DNA from: Rhizobium sp. ICMP 5592
Lineage (GTDB): Bacteria > Pseudomonadota > Alphaproteobacteria > Rhizobiales > Rhizobiaceae
Reading direction: 5' to 3'
Assembly: GCF_009498525.1 (NCBI RefSeq)
Contig: NZ_QSNT01000006.1
Location: forward strand, 178,852 to 242,851
Length of the DNA stretch: 64,000 nt
Shown: positions 16,662 through 25,830 of the stretch, one piece after another
How positions within the stretch are numbered: the stretch's first letter is position 1
Layout of the letters: every line of letters starts with the position of its first letter
Program-made: the position numbers and the translations under genes
The notes under the pieces: model-generated
The model's database searches: none
Told to the model about the DNA's origin: nothing
What the model saw: the letters and a program-made list of their open reading frames with translations, nothing else

Positions 16662-17330
16662 ATGAACCCCGATATCAAAATTTGCGGTCTGAAAACGCCG
16701 GAAGCTATGGATCGTGCGCTTGAGCGCGGCGCCACGCATGTCGGTTTTATCTTCTTTGAAAAGAGCCCCCGCTATATCGAGCCGGATCTTGCCGGCAAGC
16801 TCGCCGAGCGCGCTCGTGGCAAGGCGAAGATCGTTGCGGTGACCGTCAATCCGACCAATGACGACCTTGATGAGATCATCTCGCTGGTGCGTCCGGATAT
16901 GTTGCAGCTCCACGGCAATGAAAGCCCGGAGCGTGTGTTGACGATCAAAGCGGTCTATAATGTGCCGGTCATGAAGGCGCTAGCCGTGCGTGACGCCGAC
17001 GATCTGAAGCGGGTCGAAGCCTATATTGGCATTGCCGACCGCTTTCTGCTCGACGCCAAACCGCCTGCGGGTTCTGAATTGCCGGGCGGAAACGGCGTGT
17101 CCTTCGACTGGAGCCTTTTGAGCTGGCTCGACGATCGGGTCGACTACATGCTGTCCGGCGGTGTGAACAAGGACAATGTCGCGCTGGCGCTTGCCTCCAC
17201 CAAGGCCACCGGCATCGATCTTTCATCCGCCGTCGAAAGCGCGCCCGGCGTGAAGGATCTGAACAAGATCGACCAATTTTTCGACGCTTTTGCAGAAGCA
17301 TGCCTGCCGGAAGCGGCAGCAGGGAGTTAA
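16662..17330 (+). CDS. trpF: Phosphoribosylanthranilate isomerase
   Basis: The TIM-barrel enzyme that isomerises phosphoribosylanthranilate to CdRP in tryptophan synthesis. The 222-residue protein begins IKICGLKTPEAM, with catalytic Cys8 in KICG, followed by HVGFIFFEKSPRYI and LQLHGNESPE; near the end are MLSGGVNKDNV and IDLSSAVESAPGVKD, which bind the phosphate and hold the catalytic aspartate. It starts the trpF-trpB-trpA-accD-folC run, with trpB only two bases after its stop. Confidence 0.96.
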   Translation: MNPDIKICGLKTPEAMDRALERGATHVGFIFFEKSPRYIEPDLAGKLAERARGKAKIVAVTVNPTNDDLDEIISLVRPDMLQLHGNESPERVLTIKAVYNVPVMKALAVRDADDLKRVEAYIGIADRFLLDAKPPAGSELPGGNGVSFDWSLLSWLDDRVDYMLSGGVNKDNVALALASTKATGIDLSSAVESAPGVKDLNKIDQFFDAFAEACLPEAAAGS

Positions 17331-17332
17331 GA

Positions 17333-18547
<1,215 letters not shown>

Positions 18548-18557
18548 GTTAGACATC

Positions 18558-19397
18558 ATGACCGCACGTATGGACAAACGCTTCGCCGCTCTGAAGGCTG
18601 AAGGCCGCCCGGCGCTCGTCACCTATTTCATGGGCGGCGATCCCGACTACGACACCTCGCTCGGCATCATGAAGGCGCTGCCGGAAGCCGGCGCCGACGT
18701 CATCGAACTCGGCATGCCCTTTTCCGATCCCATGGCCGATGGCCCGGCGATCCAGCTCGCCGGCCAGCGCGCGCTGAAGGCCGGCCAGACGCTGAAGAAG
18801 ACGCTGCAGCTCGCCGCCGACTTCCGCAAGACGGACGTCGAGACGCCGATCGTGCTGATGGGTTACTACAATCCCATCTACATCTACGGCGTCGAGACCT
18901 TCCTCGATGACGCGATCGCCGCCGGCATCGATGGTCTGATTGTCGTCGACCTGCCGCCGGAAATGGATGACGAGCTTTGCATCCCGGCGATCCGCAAGGA
19001 CATCAATTTCATCCGCCTGGCGACGCCGACTACCGACGATAAGCGCCTGCCGACCGTGCTGAAAAACACATCCGGCTTCGTCTATTATGTCTCGATGAAC
19101 GGCATCACCGGTTCCGCTCTGCCGGATCCCTCGCTGGTTTCCGGCGCCGTCAAGCGTATCAAGCAGCATACCGAACTGCCGGTCTGTGTCGGTTTTGGCG
19201 TGAAGACGGCCGAGCACGCGAAGGTCATCGGCGCCTCCGCGGATGGCGTCGTCGTCGGCACCGCGATCGTCAACCAGATCGCCACCAGCCTGACCAAGGA
19301 CGGCAAGGCCAGCGCCGATACCATCCAGGCCGTTGCAACGCTGGTGCGCGGCCTGTCGACGGGAACGCGCTCCTCGCGCCTTGTTGCCGCCGAATAG
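18558..19397 (+). CDS. trpA: Tryptophan synthase alpha chain
   Basis: The alpha subunit that cleaves indole-3-glycerol phosphate to indole, which is channelled to TrpB. The 279-residue TIM barrel shows VIELGMPFSDPMADGPAIQ with the catalytic glutamate (ELG) and the acidic DPMADGP, MGYYNPIYIYG, and VGFGVKTAEHAKVIG for phosphate binding. After its stop there is a 109-base gap before accD, which holds no convincing terminator, so read-through into accD-folC is plausible. Confidence 0.97.
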   Translation: MTARMDKRFAALKAEGRPALVTYFMGGDPDYDTSLGIMKALPEAGADVIELGMPFSDPMADGPAIQLAGQRALKAGQTLKKTLQLAADFRKTDVETPIVLMGYYNPIYIYGVETFLDDAIAAGIDGLIVVDLPPEMDDELCIPAIRKDINFIRLATPTTDDKRLPTVLKNTSGFVYYVSMNGITGSALPDPSLVSGAVKRIKQHTELPVCVGFGVKTAEHAKVIGASADGVVVGTAIVNQIATSLTKDGKASADTIQAVATLVRGLSTGTRSSRLVAAE

Positions 19398-19506
19398 TTT
19401 CCCACATAAGCACAGGCCTTCGATCGGAAGAGATTGAAGAAATGGCTTATGCGCAGTAGGTGTCGACTACGATATCGATTAATTCAGTCGATCAGGAGTT
19501 TTCGAA

Positions 19507-20418
19507 TTGAACTGGATCACCAATTACGTCCGCCCGCGGATCAATTCCATGCTGGGCCGCCGCGAAGTGCCGGAAAATCTCTGGATCAAGTGCCCGGAGA
19601 CCGGCGAGATGGTCTTCCACAAGGATCTGGAAGACAATAAGTGGGTCATCCCCGCTTCCGGCTTCCATATGAAGATGCCGGCCAAGGCCCGCCTCGCCGA
19701 TCTTTTCGACAAGGGCGAATACGAAGCCTTGGCCCAGCCGAAGGTCGCGCAGGACCCGCTGAAGTTCCGCGACTCGAAGAAATACACCGACCGCCTGAAG
19801 GACAGCCGCGTCAAGACCGATCAGGAAGACACAATTGTCGCCGGCGTCGGCAAGGTTCGCGGCTTGAAGCTCGTGGCCGTTGTCCATGAGTTCAATTTCA
19901 TGGGTGGCTCGCTCGGCATTGCTGCCGGTGAGGCGATCGTCAAGGCGTTCGAACGCGCGATTGCCGAGAAGTGCCCTCTGGTGATGTTCCCGGCCTCGGG
20001 CGGCGCCCGTATGCAGGAAGGCATTCTTTCTCTGATGCAGCTGCCGCGCACGACGGTTGCCGTCGACATGCTGAAGGAAGCCGGCCAACCCTATATCGTC
20101 GTCCTGACCAACCCGACGACCGGTGGCGTTACCGCCTCCTATGCCATGCTTGGTGATGTCCACCTGGCGGAGCCGGGTGCGGAAATTTGCTTTGCCGGCA
20201 AGCGCGTCATCGAACAGACGATTCGCGAAAAGCTGCCGGAAGGCTTCCAGACCTCGGAATATCTGCTTGAGCACGGCATGGTCGACATGGTCGTCAAGCG
20301 TCACGATATCCCCGATACGCTGGCGACGCTTCTGAAGATCCTGACCAAGGCTCCGGCAAACGATGTGTCGGCAAAGAGCCTGAACGGTGCAGCCGCGCCG
20401 CTGGTGGCAAACGGCTGA
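19507..20418 (+). CDS. accD: Acetyl-CoA carboxylase carboxyltransferase subunit beta (degenerate zinc ribbon)
   Basis: The beta part of the carboxyltransferase that makes malonyl-CoA with AccA, the first committed step of fatty acid synthesis. The 303-residue protein has the crotonase-like core: GSLGIAAGEAIVKAFE, FPASGGARMQEGILSLMQ and LTNPTTGGVTASYAMLGD. The N-terminal four-cysteine zinc ribbon of E. coli AccD is degenerate here: only Cys29 is kept, and the other three positions read Thr32, Ile48 and Ser51. The TTG at 19507 is used because AGGAG lies eight bases upstream and no better in-frame start exists. It sits between trpA and folC. Confidence 0.95.
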   Translation: MNWITNYVRPRINSMLGRREVPENLWIKCPETGEMVFHKDLEDNKWVIPASGFHMKMPAKARLADLFDKGEYEALAQPKVAQDPLKFRDSKKYTDRLKDSRVKTDQEDTIVAGVGKVRGLKLVAVVHEFNFMGGSLGIAAGEAIVKAFERAIAEKCPLVMFPASGGARMQEGILSLMQLPRTTVAVDMLKEAGQPYIVVLTNPTTGGVTASYAMLGDVHLAEPGAEICFAGKRVIEQTIREKLPEGFQTSEYLLEHGMVDMVVKRHDIPDTLATLLKILTKAPANDVSAKSLNGAAAPLVANG

Positions 20419-20454
20419 CCTGAAACGGATGGCCGAAAGGCGGAGGTGCGGGTG

Positions 20455-21804
20455 ATGGCGATGGATCAATCCGCAGTGAGCGAGGCAGCGCAGGAGATCG
20501 ACAAGCTGATGGGGCTGCACCCCAAGGGCTACGATCTCTCGCTGGACAGGATCACCCGCCTTCTCGACATCCTCGGCAATCCGCAAGCGAAGCTGCCGCC
20601 GGTGATCCATATCGCCGGCACCAATGGCAAAGGCTCCGTGACGGCCTTTTGCCGCGCGCTTCTGGAAGCGGGCGGCTATAGCGTGCATGTCCACACCTCG
20701 CCGCATCTCGTCAACTGGCATGAGCGCTACCGTATCGGCGTCAAAGGCGGCCGTGGCGAACTGGTTGACGACACGGTCTTCGCCGAAGTGCTGAGGCGCA
20801 TCGCCGATGCCAATGGCGGCGAGAAGATCACGGTGTTCGAGATCCTGACGGCCGCCACCTTCATCCTGTTTGCCGAGCATCCGGCCGATGCCGCCGTCAT
20901 TGAAGTCGGCCTCGGTGGCCGTTTCGACGCCACCAATGTCATTTCCGATCCGGCCGCTTCGGTGATCATGCCGATCTCGCTCGATCACCAGCCCTATCTC
21001 GGCGACCGGGTTGAGCTGATTGCCGCCGAGAAGGCCGGGATCATGAAGGCCGGCCGGCCCGTCGTCATCGGCCATCAGGATTATGACGCAGCGCTCGACG
21101 TGCTGATATCGACAGCCGAGCGCCTGCGCTGCCCGACCGCCGTCTTCGGCCAGGATTTTTCCGCCCATGAGGAATATGGCCGGCTCGTCTATCAGGATGA
21201 ATTCGGCCTTGGCGATCTGCCGTTGCCGCGGCTGCCGGGCCGGCATCAGTATGCCAATGCCGCCGCTGCCATCCGCGCCGTCAAGGCCGCCGGCTTTACC
21301 GTCACCGAGGCGATGATGGAAAAGGCGATGATCTCGGTCGAATGGCCGGGCCGCCTGCAGCGCCTGACGGAGGGCGAATTGTTGCCGCACGCTCCGGAAG
21401 GTGCGGAGATCTGGGTCGATGGCGGTCACAATCCCGGTGCCGGCGAGGTTATTGCCGAAGCCATGGCCAGTTTCGAGGAGCGGCAGCCACGCCCGCTGTT
21501 CCTGATCATCGGCATGATCAACACCAAGGATCCCGTCGGCTACTTCAAGGCCTTCACGGGTCTGGCGGAAAAAGTCTATTGCGTGCCGATCCGCGGCAGC
21601 GAGGCGATGATCGATCCGGTCATCCTGGCAAATTCCGCCTATGACGCCGGTCTCGTGGCCGAGCCGATGTCGACGGTCCGCCAGGCGCTGGACGAAATCC
21701 GGGAACTGGCCGTGCCCAACATGCCGGCCCCGCGTATCCTGATCGGTGGCTCGCTCTATCTTGTCGGCGATGTCCTCGCCGACAACAGCACGCCGCCGAA
21801 GTAA
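20455..21804 (+). CDS. folC: Folylpolyglutamate/dihydrofolate synthase
   Basis: A Mur-ligase-type enzyme that adds glutamate to dihydropteroate or tetrahydrofolate. The 449-residue product has the P-loop HIAGTNGKGSVTAF near residue 50, the TSPHLVNWHERYRI folate-side segment, EVGLGGRFDATNVI, SLDHQPYLGD and the C-terminal ligase DGGHNPGAGEVIAEAM. The ATG at 20455 has GGAGG eight bases upstream and is preferred to a GTG three codons earlier. It is the last gene of the trpFBA-accD-folC run and ends at a terminator. Confidence 0.93.
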   Translation: MAMDQSAVSEAAQEIDKLMGLHPKGYDLSLDRITRLLDILGNPQAKLPPVIHIAGTNGKGSVTAFCRALLEAGGYSVHVHTSPHLVNWHERYRIGVKGGRGELVDDTVFAEVLRRIADANGGEKITVFEILTAATFILFAEHPADAAVIEVGLGGRFDATNVISDPAASVIMPISLDHQPYLGDRVELIAAEKAGIMKAGRPVVIGHQDYDAALDVLISTAERLRCPTAVFGQDFSAHEEYGRLVYQDEFGLGDLPLPRLPGRHQYANAAAAIRAVKAAGFTVTEAMMEKAMISVEWPGRLQRLTEGELLPHAPEGAEIWVDGGHNPGAGEVIAEAMASFEERQPRPLFLIIGMINTKDPVGYFKAFTGLAEKVYCVPIRGSEAMIDPVILANSAYDAGLVAEPMSTVRQALDEIRELAVPNMPAPRILIGGSLYLVGDVLADNSTPPK

Positions 21805-21820
21805 CGAATATTCCCAACAA

Positions 21821-21846
21821 AAAAACCCGGACGAGCCGGGCTTTTT
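21821..21846. terminator. Intrinsic terminator between folC and trxA
   Basis: A short G/C stem (cccgg with ccggg) with a five-base loop is extended by A/T pairs around one bulged C, ending in five T on the plus strand and five T on the minus strand. It serves folC and probably the convergent trxA. Confidence 0.75.
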
Positions 21847-21867
21847 GATTCATTCAGTCGATACCAA

Positions 21868-22188
21868 TCAGGCGACGCCCTTGATCCAGCTTTCAAGAGC
21901 TCCCTTCGGTGCGGCGCCAACCTTGATGTCGGCGACTTCACCGGCCTTGAACACGGCAAGCGTCGGGATCGAGCGAACGCCGAACTGGGCGGCCAGTTCC
22001 GGGTTCTCATCGATGTTGAGCTTTGCGACTTTCACCTTGCCTTCGAACTGCACGGAGAGCTCTTCGAGAGACGGAGCGATCATCTTGCACGGGCCACACC
22101 ACTCGGCCCAGAAGTCAACGACGACAGGCTCTACGGATTGAAGAACTTCGGACGTGAAGTTGGCGGTATCGACTTTAACGGTAGCCAT
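21868..22188 (-). CDS. trxA: Thioredoxin 1
   Basis: A 106-residue thioredoxin with the active site WCGPCK (the two cysteines are redox-active), preceded by VVVDFWAE, and with the cis-proline in RSIPTLAVF. It reduces disulfides in many cytosolic proteins and accepts electrons from thioredoxin reductase. The ATG at 22188 is preceded by AAGGAG about seven bases away and gives the family length; an in-frame start at 22221 adds 11 unlike residues. It lies downstream of addA on the same strand with a 75-base gap, as in other rhizobia. Confidence 0.97.
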   Translation of the reverse strand: MATVKVDTANFTSEVLQSVEPVVVDFWAEWCGPCKMIAPSLEELSVQFEGKVKVAKLNIDENPELAAQFGVRSIPTLAVFKAGEVADIKVGAAPKGALESWIKGVA

Positions 22189-22263
22189 AGGCTGCTCCTT
22201 TATCAGGATTTGCGGTTGCAATGTATGTGAGGGTGCGGTGCCTCATTTTCAATGATCGGTATT

Positions 22264-25200
22264 TCACTTTGTCTTGAGCTCCGCAAGCGTCAATGCAAGC
22301 ACCTCGCCGGACAGCGTGTGGATCGAGGCATTCTCGGTGTAGACAAGCACGCAATCGATGCGCTTGCCCGGATAGAGCGGCGAAAGGATCTCGCGATAGA
22401 TCGCAAGCTGCGCCCGGTGGGCGAAGGGTATCTCATCTGCCGAGCGTGGCGGCACGCGGTTGGTCTTGTAGTCGAGAATGACGACGCGGTCGTCGAGCAC
22501 GGTCAGCCGGTCGATGCGGCCGGAGACGGCGTAGGCCTGGTCATCAAGCGTCAGCGTGCCCATGATCGAGACTTCGGCCTGGGCATGGGCGCTGAAAACG
22601 CCCTGCAGTTCGGGATGCGCCAATAGCGCCAGGACGGAGCCGATCAGCGCGTCACGCTCGGCCTGTGGCCAGAAGCGCGCGGCCCGTTCGGCATAACGCC
22701 GCGCCGCCTCGGCGCGATCCGCTGGTGCGATCTCGGGTAGCGTTTGCAGCATGCGGTGGATGAAGCGGCCCTTTTCCAGCGAGCGGTCCGATTTGGCCTT
22801 CTCGGTGAACAGCGGCGAAGCGACCAGCAGATTGTCGGCCTCGTCGTCGATGACAGTGCCGGCGCCGGAGGGGCTGAGCGGCCGGGGCAGGTTTCGCTGC
22901 GGCGGTAGCGGTCGGCTGAGGCCTGCGGGCAGCGCGCCACGTTCGATCGTCGTTTCCGCCTGTTCCAGGCGCTCGAAACTGCGCTCGACCTGGGAAACGC
23001 GCCAGCTCAATCCCTGCCATTCGCCATCCGACCCTGAGAAGCTGACGGGCGTGCAGCGCTCGCCGTCCTGGCGCAGTGCCGTGGAAATCATGGCGTGCCA
23101 TGTATCGGCGTTCTCGCGGATGCCGCGATAGCCGCAGATGATCAGCCGGTCGGCGGCGCGGGTCATGCCGACATAGAGCAGGCGGCGATATTCCTCTTCC
23201 GTCAGCGATTGCAGCCTGGCGGTGTCGGCCTGCGTCAATGAATTGGCGAGCGCTGACACCGGTACCCAGACCGGCAGCGGAATGTCTTGCTTGCCGGTCT
23301 CGATCAGCCGCATCTTCGGCAGGTGCGTATGGGTAAAGGCCTTGCCGCCGCCATCGACGAGGAAGACGATCGGCGCCTCCAGGCCCTTGGAAGCGTGCAC
23401 GGTCATGATCCGCACCTCGTTGCGGCCCTTGTCCTGCTCGCGCTTGACCGTCGGCGCTTCCAGTTCCAGCGTCGAGACGAAGGATTGCAGTCCCGGCAGG
23501 CCGGAAGTCTCATGATCGAGCGTGAAGGTCAGGAATTCGTCGAGGATATCGCTGACCTCGGTGCCGAGCCGTGCAAGAAACTGCCGCCGGCCACCGAAAC
23601 TGCCGAGCACGCGCGCGTAGAAATCATGAACGGACAGGCTTTTCGACAGAGCGAGGAAGGTTTTCAGCCGGTCGACCACATGACGGAACCGCTCATTGCC
23701 GTCATCGGCAAATTTCTGCAGATGGCTCCACACGCTTTCATTGCTGTCGCGAAGGGCCGCGATCGCAAAAACGTCGTCCTCGCCGAGATCGAACAGCGGG
23801 CTCTTCAAAAGAGCTGACAGTGACAGGTCGTCTTCCGGAAGCAGCAAGAACCGGCCGAGCGCCAGAAGGTCCTGAATGGCGATATGGCTGGTCAGCACCA
23901 ACCGGTCGGCGCCGGCAACGGGAATATTGTTGCGCCGCTTCAGCGCGCGGGTCAGCGCATTGACGAAGCTGTCGCGCTTGCGCACCAGGACGAGGATATC
24001 GCCGGCCTCGATGAAGCGGGCCTTGCCCTTGTCGATGATTGTCTCGCGGCCGATGAGATTGCCAATCGTCTGCGCCATGCGCCGCGCCAGGATCGCCGTC
24101 GGCGCGCTTTCCGGCGTCGAATCGAAGGGTGCGGTCCAATCCTCTTCCTTTGCTGCCGGCTCCGGCGCGATCATCTCCCAGAGGTCGACCGCGCCGGGAT
24201 GGCCGATGCGACTGGAACGATGCACGACCGGTTCGTCGACGGCGCTCAGCCCCCGCGCATTTTCGGGCGCTGTGAAGACATGGTCGACGGCGGCGAGCAC
24301 ATCGGCGGTCGAGCGGAAGGAGAGCGGCAGGCGGATCGAGGAAAACTGCTGGCCGCTGGTCGCCACCCGCCGCCGCGTCCGGTCGCTCTCCTCGGAGAAA
24401 CGCTCCGGCCGCGCGCCCTGGAAGGAATAGATCGACTGCTTCTCGTCGCCGACCGCAAAGATGGTTCGGAGCGTCTGCCGCGCGCTTTCGCCGGAGAAGA
24501 AATCCTCCGCCAGCGACTGGATGACGCTCCATTGGATCGGGCTGGTATCCTGCGCCTCGTCGACGAGGATGTGGTCGATGCCCTGATCCAGCTTGTAGTG
24601 GATCCAGGGGCCGACATCCTTCTTGGTCAAAAGATCGGCAGTGCGGGTGATCAGGTCTTCGAAATCGAGCTGGCTGCGGCGCTTTTTCAGTTCCTCATAG
24701 TCGCGATTCAGCCGGTCGGCCAGCACGAGCGCCGCGCGGGTGGCGCGGTACATCCGCATCAGCTTCAGCCGGTCCCGGCAGGCGACGACATGGGCGCGGG
24801 CGGCGGCTACCGCCTCCGCAAGGTCAGGCGCATCGGCCAGCATCGCCTTGACGAAGAACTGGCTGTCCGATTTCGGCTCGCCCTTGCCCGTCAGCATCAC
24901 CTTTTCGAGGATTTCCGCGCGGGCGACCGGATTTGTCTCGCGCTTGGCGAGACGCAGCGCATAGGCAACCTCCTGCGCCTTCGCGCCGCCCTTCTGGTCG
25001 GCAAGCGTGAGATAAAGCTCCAGCGTCGTGCCGGAAAGGCCGGGCAGCGGCCAATATTGTTCCGCGATGCCGGCTTCCGTGTCATCGGCGGAAAGACCGA
25101 GCCGAGCGAGCAGCGCGGCGTCAATGCCGCCTTTCCGCTCTGCATCCGTGGTAAAGCGGCGGATGGCGTTGCGGTTGGCGACGATATCGCTCAGCAGTGT

Positions 25201-25830
25201 CTCAAGGCCGGATTCGTCGCCGAGATCCAGCACATAGGAGAAGGCTTCCGCAAGTTCGGCATCCCGCTGCGGCGTCGTTGCCGTCAGCAGCGACCGGCGG
25301 GCGTCTTCCAGCAGGGTCGCGGCGGCGCGGTCGTCGAGAACGGAAAAATGGCCGGCGACATTGGCCTCCAGTGGAAATTGGTGCAGCAGCGCCTCGCAGA
25401 AGGCGTGGATTGTCTGGATCTTCAGCCCGCCCGGCGTTTCCAGCGCCTTGGCAAAGAGACGACGCGCCTCGGCGAGCTTAAACAGATCCGGCGCCACACC
25501 TTCGATCTCGGCAATCCGTGCCTTCAGTTCCTCATCCGACAAGGTTGCCCAGGCGGCTAGCCGGTCGAAGACGCGGTTCGACATTTCGGAGGCGGCGGCC
25601 TTGGTATAGGTCAGGCAAAGAATGGCCGAGGGACGCGCGCCGGCAAGCAGCAGGCGGATGACGCGCTGCGTCAGCACATGCGTCTTGCCGGAGCCGGCAT
25701 TGGCCGAGACCCATGCGGAGCGCTCGGGATCGGAGGCGATGGATTGCTGCACCGTCGTCCAGCCGATCCACGCGTCGGCATCGTCGCTCTCAGGCAGGGC
25801 CGCCAGTTCGCTTACGGGAAGGTCACTCAT
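22264..25830 (-). CDS. addA: Double-strand break repair helicase AddA
   Basis: The UvrD-like 3'-5' helicase-nuclease subunit of AddAB, which resects DNA ends up to a Chi-like site and loads RecA. The 1188-residue product has the Walker A segment ANAGSGKT (GSGKT at 46-50), Walker B HILVDEAQDTSPIQW, the UvrD motifs VGDEKQSIYSFQGARPE and MTVHASKGLEAPIVFLVD, LLYVGMTRAADRLIICGYRG, and the C-terminal RecB nuclease motif VVILDYKTNRVPP. The ATG at 25830 overlaps the addB stop by 8 bases and is preferred to an earlier frame start inside addB. Confidence 0.95.
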   Translation of the reverse strand: MSDLPVSELAALPESDDADAWIGWTTVQQSIASDPERSAWVSANAGSGKTHVLTQRVIRLLLAGARPSAILCLTYTKAAASEMSNRVFDRLAAWATLSDEELKARIAEIEGVAPDLFKLAEARRLFAKALETPGGLKIQTIHAFCEALLHQFPLEANVAGHFSVLDDRAAATLLEDARRSLLTATTPQRDAELAEAFSYVLDLGDESGLETLLSDIVANRNAIRRFTTDAERKGGIDAALLARLGLSADDTEAGIAEQYWPLPGLSGTTLELYLTLADQKGGAKAQEVAYALRLAKRETNPVARAEILEKVMLTGKGEPKSDSQFFVKAMLADAPDLAEAVAAARAHVVACRDRLKLMRMYRATRAALVLADRLNRDYEELKKRRSQLDFEDLITRTADLLTKKDVGPWIHYKLDQGIDHILVDEAQDTSPIQWSVIQSLAEDFFSGESARQTLRTIFAVGDEKQSIYSFQGARPERFSEESDRTRRRVATSGQQFSSIRLPLSFRSTADVLAAVDHVFTAPENARGLSAVDEPVVHRSSRIGHPGAVDLWEMIAPEPAAKEEDWTAPFDSTPESAPTAILARRMAQTIGNLIGRETIIDKGKARFIEAGDILVLVRKRDSFVNALTRALKRRNNIPVAGADRLVLTSHIAIQDLLALGRFLLLPEDDLSLSALLKSPLFDLGEDDVFAIAALRDSNESVWSHLQKFADDGNERFRHVVDRLKTFLALSKSLSVHDFYARVLGSFGGRRQFLARLGTEVSDILDEFLTFTLDHETSGLPGLQSFVSTLELEAPTVKREQDKGRNEVRIMTVHASKGLEAPIVFLVDGGGKAFTHTHLPKMRLIETGKQDIPLPVWVPVSALANSLTQADTARLQSLTEEEYRRLLYVGMTRAADRLIICGYRGIRENADTWHAMISTALRQDGERCTPVSFSGSDGEWQGLSWRVSQVERSFERLEQAETTIERGALPAGLSRPLPPQRNLPRPLSPSGAGTVIDDEADNLLVASPLFTEKAKSDRSLEKGRFIHRMLQTLPEIAPADRAEAARRYAERAARFWPQAERDALIGSVLALLAHPELQGVFSAHAQAEVSIMGTLTLDDQAYAVSGRIDRLTVLDDRVVILDYKTNRVPPRSADEIPFAHRAQLAIYREILSPLYPGKRIDCVLVYTENASIHTLSGEVLALTLAELKTK

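Noticed and set aside
19492..21429. 645-codon minus-strand open frame across accD and folC
   Set aside because: It mirrors the plus-strand genes, carries no recognisable domain, and accD and folC are clearly real.
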